The notes under the pieces: generated by a model
Databases searched by the model: none
What the model was told of the DNA's origin: nothing
Seen by the model: only the letters and a program-made list of their open reading frames with translations
Origin: Streptomyces sp. Sge12
GTDB taxonomy: Bacteria; Actinomycetota; Actinomycetes; Streptomycetales; Streptomycetaceae
Direction of reading: 5' to 3'
Assembly: GCF_002080455.1 (NCBI RefSeq)
Contig: NZ_CP020555.1
Span: 5,368,501-5,432,500, forward strand
DNA length: 64,000 nucleotides
Program-made: the position numbers and the translations under genes
Shown: piece by piece, positions 61,518-64,000 of the stretch
Layout: each line of letters begins with the position of its first letter
Numbering within the stretch: position 1 is the stretch's first letter

Positions 61518-63587
61518 ATGGCTCAGGATGTGACCGCGCACGGCACGGACCCCGCTCCCGACCCGGGAAAGACCGGCCCCGCCACCGAGCACACCTCCCG
61601 CGAGGTACTCGTTTCCATCGGGGCCCTGCTGCTGGGCCTGCTGATCGCCGCACTCGACCAGACCATCGTCTCCACCGCCCTGCCGACCATCGTCAGCGAC
61701 CTCGGCGGCATGGCACACCTGTCGTGGGTCGTCACCGCCTACATGCTCGCCGCCACCGCAGCCACCCCGCTGTGGGGCAAGCTCGGCGACCAGTACGGAC
61801 GCAAGAGGCTCTTCCAGTACGCCATCGTCCTCTTCCTCATCGGGTCGGCGCTGTGCGGGCTCGCCCAGGACATGCCCCAGCTGATCGGCTTCCGCGCGCT
61901 CCAGGGCCTGGGCGGCGGCGGGCTGATCGTGCTGTCGATGGCGATCGTCGGCGATATCGTCCCGCCCCGCGAACGCGGCAAGTACCAGGGCCTCTTCGGC
62001 GGCGTCTTCGGCGCGACCAGCGTGCTGGGCCCGCTGCTCGGCGGACTCTTCGTGGACAACCTGTCCTGGCGCTGGGTCTTCTACATCAACCTCCCCATCG
62101 GTCTCGTCGCGCTCGTCGTCATCGCCGCGGTCCTGCACATCCCGAAGCGCTCCGCGAAGCACACCATCGACTATCTCGGCACCTTCCTCATCGCCTGTGT
62201 CGCCACCTGCCTCGTGCTCGTCGCCTCCCTCGGCGCCACCTGGGGCTGGGGCTCGGCCCGGATCATCGGCGTGGCCGTCCTCGGCGCCGTACTGCTCGCC
62301 GTCTTCCTCCTCGTGGAACGCAAGGCCGTCGAACCCGTCCTGCCGCTGGGTCTGTTCCGCATCCGCACCTTCACCCTCTGCTCGGTGATCAGCTTCGTCG
62401 TCGGTTTCGCGATGTTCGGCGCGATGGTCTACCTGCCGACCTTCCTCCAGGTCGTCCAAGGCGTCTCGCCGACCATGTCGGGCGTCCATATGCTGCCGAT
62501 GGTGATCGGCATGCTGATCTCCTCCACCGTCTCCGGCCAGATCGTCAGCCGCACGGGCCGCTGGAAGGTCTTCCCGATCGCCGGCACGGGCGTGACCGCG
62601 ATCGGTCTGCTCCTGCTGCACCAGCTGCACCGCACCAGCTCCACGTGGGAGATGAGCATCTACTTCTTCGTCTTCGGCGCCGGGCTCGGCCTGGTCATGC
62701 AGGTACTGGTCCTGGTGGTGCAGAACTCGGTCAGCTACGCAGATCTCGGAGTCGCCACCTCCGGTGCCACCTTCTTCCGTTCCATCGGAGCCTCCTTCGG
62801 CGTCGCGATCTTCGGCACGGTCTTCACCAACCAGCTGGACGACAAGCTCGCCACCGCGCTGGCCGGTGTCACGCTGCCGGCCGGTGCGAGCATCGCGCAG
62901 CTGGAGGCCGATCCGCGGGCCATCAGTGCGCTTCCCTCCGGGCTCCAGCCGCAGGTCCTCGACGCCTACGCCACCGCCATCACCGACGTGTTCCTCTACG
63001 CCGTGCCGATCGTCCTGGTCGCCTTCGTCATCGCCTGGTTCCTGAAGGAGGACAAGCTCCGCGCCTCGGTCACCGCACCCGATGTGACGGAAACCCTGGC
63101 TTCCAACCCGGTCCAGCGCTCGTCACGGGACGAGGTGGCCCGCGCGCTGTCGGTCCTCGGTACCCGTGAGGGCCGCCGGCACGTCTACGAGAAGATCACC
63201 GAGAAGGCCGGCTACGACCTGCTGCCCGCCGCCAGCTGGATGCTGCTGCGGATCAAGAAGTACGGCTCCACGGAGCCCTCGATGCTCGCAGAGCGCGCCA
63301 ACGTGCCGTTGAAGGTCATTACGGATGCCGCCCGCCAGGTCGAGGAGCGCGGGCTCGCCGCCCGGGAAGGACTGGCGCTGATCCTGACCGAACAGGGGCA
63401 GGTGGCCGCCGCCAAGCTCGCCGATGCCCGGCAGGAGTCCCTCGCCGAGCTGCTCGGCGACTGGTGGGGCCCGGACCGTCCGACCGACCTGGTGAAGCTG
63501 GTTCAGGAGATCAATACGGAGCTGTGCGGGTCCGACGCCGAGGAGCCCTACGACTCCGCGCCGCGCCGGGACCACGCCGCCCCCTAG
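61518..63587 (+). CDS. DHA2 family MFS drug exporter with C-terminal winged-helix extension
   Basis: 689 residues. Fourteen spans of the EmrB/QacA type, with motif A GKLGDQYGRKRLF, motif D1-like LDQTIVSTALPTI, and motif C GATSVLGPLLGGLFVD. After span 14 (about residue 510) an extension of about 150 residues reads as a MarR-like winged helix (EGRRHVYEKITEKAGYDLLPAASWMLLRIKKYGSTEPSMLAERANVPLKVITDAARQVEERGLA). This tail may sense substrate or bind DNA or membrane partners. The start is fixed by GAGGAGGT 5 bp before the ATG at 61518. Confidence 0.92.
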   Translation: MAQDVTAHGTDPAPDPGKTGPATEHTSREVLVSIGALLLGLLIAALDQTIVSTALPTIVSDLGGMAHLSWVVTAYMLAATAATPLWGKLGDQYGRKRLFQYAIVLFLIGSALCGLAQDMPQLIGFRALQGLGGGGLIVLSMAIVGDIVPPRERGKYQGLFGGVFGATSVLGPLLGGLFVDNLSWRWVFYINLPIGLVALVVIAAVLHIPKRSAKHTIDYLGTFLIACVATCLVLVASLGATWGWGSARIIGVAVLGAVLLAVFLLVERKAVEPVLPLGLFRIRTFTLCSVISFVVGFAMFGAMVYLPTFLQVVQGVSPTMSGVHMLPMVIGMLISSTVSGQIVSRTGRWKVFPIAGTGVTAIGLLLLHQLHRTSSTWEMSIYFFVFGAGLGLVMQVLVLVVQNSVSYADLGVATSGATFFRSIGASFGVAIFGTVFTNQLDDKLATALAGVTLPAGASIAQLEADPRAISALPSGLQPQVLDAYATAITDVFLYAVPIVLVAFVIAWFLKEDKLRASVTAPDVTETLASNPVQRSSRDEVARALSVLGTREGRRHVYEKITEKAGYDLLPAASWMLLRIKKYGSTEPSMLAERANVPLKVITDAARQVEERGLAAREGLALILTEQGQVAAAKLADARQESLAELLGDWWGPDRPTDLVKLVQEINTELCGSDAEEPYDSAPRRDHAAP

Positions 63588-63614
63588 CGGCCGGCCTGCT
63601 GCTGCCGTGCGGGC

Positions 63615-64000
63615 TCAGGGGAGGAGCTTCTCGAACCAGTGCTGTGCGTACGGGCCGTCGTTGTACGCCGGTATTTCCGCATACCCGTGCCGCGCGTACA
63701 ACGCGCGGGCCTCCACGAGGTCCGAGCGGGTGTCCAGCCGGACCCGCCCGGCGCCCAGCGCACGGGCCTGTGCCTCCAGGACCTCCAGCAGGGCCGCCCC
63801 GCCGCCCGTGCCCCTGGCGCGCCGGTCGACATACACCCGGGTGAGCTCGGCGGTGTCGGGGTCGAGCAGCCGGACGCCGCCGCACGCCAGGGGCTCGCCG
63901 CCCAGCCTGCCGACGACGAACTGCCCCGTCGGCGGGACCAGCCCGTCGTCCGGGAAGTCCAGCAGCCCCTGGTCGATCTCGGCCTCGGTGACCTGCCGTT
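63615..64000 (-). CDS. GNAT-family N-acetyltransferase (partial)
   Basis: C-terminal 128 residues are present; the start lies beyond the window edge. Acetyl-CoA motif A is VDRRARGTGGGAALLEVLEAQARALGAGRVRLDT, followed by the usual ARALYARHGYAEIPAYNDGPYAQHWFEKLLP. The substrate is unknown. It is convergent with the MFS gene. Confidence 0.9.
   Translation of the reverse strand, partial: RQVTEAEIDQGLLDFPDDGLVPPTGQFVVGRLGGEPLACGGVRLLDPDTAELTRVYVDRRARGTGGGAALLEVLEAQARALGAGRVRLDTRSDLVEARALYARHGYAEIPAYNDGPYAQHWFEKLLP

Overview
The window is a piece of high-GC actinobacterial chromosome, almost certainly Streptomyces. The evidence is the base composition with strong G/C third-codon preference, the GTG and TTG starts, a fabD-fabH-acpP-fabF operon headed by a PucR-type FasR regulator, a 910-residue homodimeric AceE, DUF3052 next to an AhpE peroxiredoxin, a run of TerD-domain genes, and a 24-codon bL37 gene. 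Identifications come from reading the translations; no database search was run.

Layout. 1-13 kb: small regulatory units. These are LysE/Lrp, a MreB-like gene coupled to a GAF-histidine-kinase-like gene, a secreted lipase, MarR with an oxidoreductase and Ohr, an imine-reductase-like gene opposite HxlR, and a nitrilase-like gene with a TetR regulator. 13-16.6 kb: a GH3 beta-glucosidase with a divergent TetR, and a GDSL lipoprotein. 16.8-22.4 kb: DUF3145, then the type II fatty-acid synthase operon (fasR upstream, then fabD, fabH, acpP, fabF, all on the minus strand). 22.4-30.2 kb: pirin, a serine hydrolase, a MerR/aldo-keto reductase pair, hydrolases, TetR, an I36 inhibitor-like secreted protein and a K+ channel. 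30.2-34.5 kb: aceE, DUF3052 and ahpE.

34.6-44.3 kb is the most coherent accessory-type block. Two TerD paralogues, a DUF475 (TerC-superfamily) membrane protein, a TerA-like protein and a third TerD sit next to a four-gene operon whose reading frames all overlap by 4 bp. That operon encodes an HpcH/HpaI-type lyase, a fusion of a PRTase-TRSP protein with a StiP-PELOTA protein, a HAD phosphatase and a SAM methyltransferase. It matches in outline the Ter-associated nucleoside-like-metabolite pathway proposed from comparative genomics, but has no ATP-grasp gene in the window.

44.4-52.4 kb: FmdB-type, DUF4383 and coiled-coil proteins, a tRNA-Val(TAC), then an irregular stretch (about 47-50.5 kb). 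This holds unfamiliar genes, a tRNA-Ser-like 3' fragment and a broken gene, and looks like an old insertion site. It is followed by bL37, a TRADD-N-associated-type membrane protein and DUF2277. 52.4-57.5 kb: a sortase-less surface protein, DedA, a PhoD-like phosphatase, a secreted HNH nuclease, and a GDT1-type cation exporter behind a probable yybP-ykoY (Mn2+) riboswitch.

58.3-59.6 kb lies between two convergent genes and holds no convincing gene. Instead it is a roughly 1.19-kb imperfect palindrome with 39-bp repeat units inside its arms, the strongest unexplained DNA structure here. 59.6-64 kb: a HAD phosphatase with a 5'-end hairpin, a peptidoglycan-binding protein, a DHA2 MFS exporter with a fused winged-helix tail, and a partial GNAT.
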